Assembly: GCA_037039925.1 (NCBI GenBank)
Contig: JAXRKP010001123.1
Span: 10,001 to 74,000 of the forward strand
DNA length: 64,000 bases
DNA from: Doris montereyensis
Taxonomy: Eukaryota > Mollusca > Gastropoda > Nudibranchia > Dorididae
Reading direction: 5' to 3'
Both the position numbers and the translations under genes were made by a program. The notes under the pieces are model-generated. The model was not told the DNA's origin. It did no database searches and saw only the letters and a list, made by a program, of their open reading frames with translations. This document shows, piece after piece, positions 62,935 through 64,000 of the stretch. Position 1 is the stretch's first letter. The number at the start of each line of letters is the position of its first letter.

Positions 62935-63245
62935 AAGCCCTTCATTTTAGTTCTTGGCTTTCACAAGCAACGACGACAACGATGCTGATCAAAGCCCTTT
63001 ATTTTGTTCTTGGCTTTCACAAGCAACGACGACAACGATGATCAAAGCCTTTATTTTGTTCTTGGATCAAAGCCCTTTATTTTGTTCTTGGCTTTCACAA
63101 CCAACGACGACAACGATGCTGATCAAAGCCCTTGATTTCGTTCTTTGCTTCATAAACCAAGTCTTAAACTCCATGACAACGATGCTGATCAAAGCCCTTC
63201 ACTTTGTTCTTTGCTTCGTACACCAAGTCTTAAACTCCATGACAA
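62935..63245. repeat. Minisatellite, ~60-bp unit, about 5 irregular copies
   Basis: 'gatcaaagcccttcattttg', 'ttcttggctttcacaagc' and 'aacgacgacaacgatgct' recur with deletions. Confidence 0.92.
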
Positions 63246-63384
63246 CAAGATGCAAAATTTAAAAATATATGCAGGTAAAAACGTATGCTCAAAAACAGTA
63301 AATAAAGCTCACATCAAGCATTGATGCCAATTTTAACACTTTGAATCTTAGCTAAAATCAGTATACAGTGCTAAAACGTAAGGT

Positions 63385-63560
63385 AAAAGACCAAAAGGCA
63401 GACCTCGGAGAAAGTGGGAAGAAGATATAAAAAAGGCATTAAAGTAAAGAAATTTAACTTTCACGGAAGGAAACAGAAAATGTCAGGACAAGGCAGCCTG
63501 CAGAAAGATCATTTCGGGCATCTAAACTCATACACCGGAAGGTAGAATGGAAACTGATAT
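63385..63560 (+). mobile_element. LINE family L1m 3' fragment
   Basis: 'ggcagacctcggagaaagtg', 'ttaactttcacggaaggaaa', 'cagaaaatgtcaggacaagg', 'gatcatttcgggcatctaaa'. Same end sequence as 48805-48990 and the complement of 52690-52850. Confidence 0.78.
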
Positions 63561-63564
63561 TAGA

Positions 63565-64000
63565 AAGAAAGAAAAGACAGACAAGAGTACACAAACTTCC
63601 AAACGTCTGGTTTCAGCAGAATTCCACAAAAAAACAGCAGACAAATTTAAACTATGAAAATGATAGTAACAGCATTCTCATGTATGGAATTGCAGATGGT
63701 CAACCTCAGAATATCAACCTATACAGTGTTATCTAGTATACGTTAGACTTCATGAAACAAAACAAACAGTATTGCTCTAGCTTAACAGTTCCAAACTGCA
63801 TCTTCATTTAAAGTTCCCAAAAAATTTTTGAAGCAGATTTCTGAACTGACTGCAAATTTTCTTGAACTGAAACACCCAAAAAGTTTTACAAACCAAAGAC
63901 TAAGAGAAGTATTTTTTAGCCAAAATTTTCTGCCAGAAAAAAAACATCTGTGGAAAAACATTGACCCAATTCATAGCATTTTGAATCTATAAGACACAGG
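63565..64000. other. No feature recognised
   Basis: AT-rich sequence to the window end. Confidence 0.4.

Overview
This is eukaryotic nuclear DNA, most likely from an invertebrate animal and probably a mollusc such as a gastropod (inference from repeat style and protein similarity; no species marker was seen). Genes are split by introns with GT..AG borders. There are no bacterial operons. Well over half of the window is repeats: long GA/GACA/TA compound microsatellites, at least fifteen unrelated minisatellites, tRNA-derived SINEs, several LINE families, a Ty3-type LTR-retrotransposon fragment and a piggyBac-like DNA element.

Layout. 0-7 kb: microsatellites, a LINE remnant split by a dispersed element, a 70-bp minisatellite and a decayed Ty3 pol fragment. 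7.4-10.2 kb: a possible SAP-domain exon (+), then the 3' part of an NFKBIL1-like gene (-). 10.7-24.5 kb: a 62-bp satellite array, a LINE (-), one unidentified exon (-), further minisatellites, a SINE nested in another SINE, and an L2/CR1-like LINE (+). 26.3-27.5 kb: a small ORF followed by an intronless ZDHHC24-like palmitoyltransferase (+). 27.5-34 kb: repeats, including a perfect-looking hairpin and a second copy of the dispersed element. 34.1-60.9 kb: a DHX9/RNA helicase A gene on the minus strand. Thirteen exons are recognisable, from the middle of dsRBD2 to the glycine-rich stop. Its introns carry LINEs, SINEs, minisatellites and two copies of the piggyBac-like element. 61-64 kb: repeats and one more unidentified exon (-).

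The three named genes are unrelated housekeeping genes: dsRNA/DNA helicase, protein S-acyltransferase and ankyrin/IkB-like protein. All three carry single-base frameshifts, mostly in homopolymers or short repeats, while splice sites and conserved motifs are intact. This pattern fits uncorrected long-read consensus errors better than three pseudogenes, so the gene models need those shifts corrected. No coherent new gene system was found. The most unusual observations are about how repeats arise and touch genes: a minisatellite born inside a SINE, a minisatellite supplying the end of a protein, and a duplicated splice donor in DHX9.
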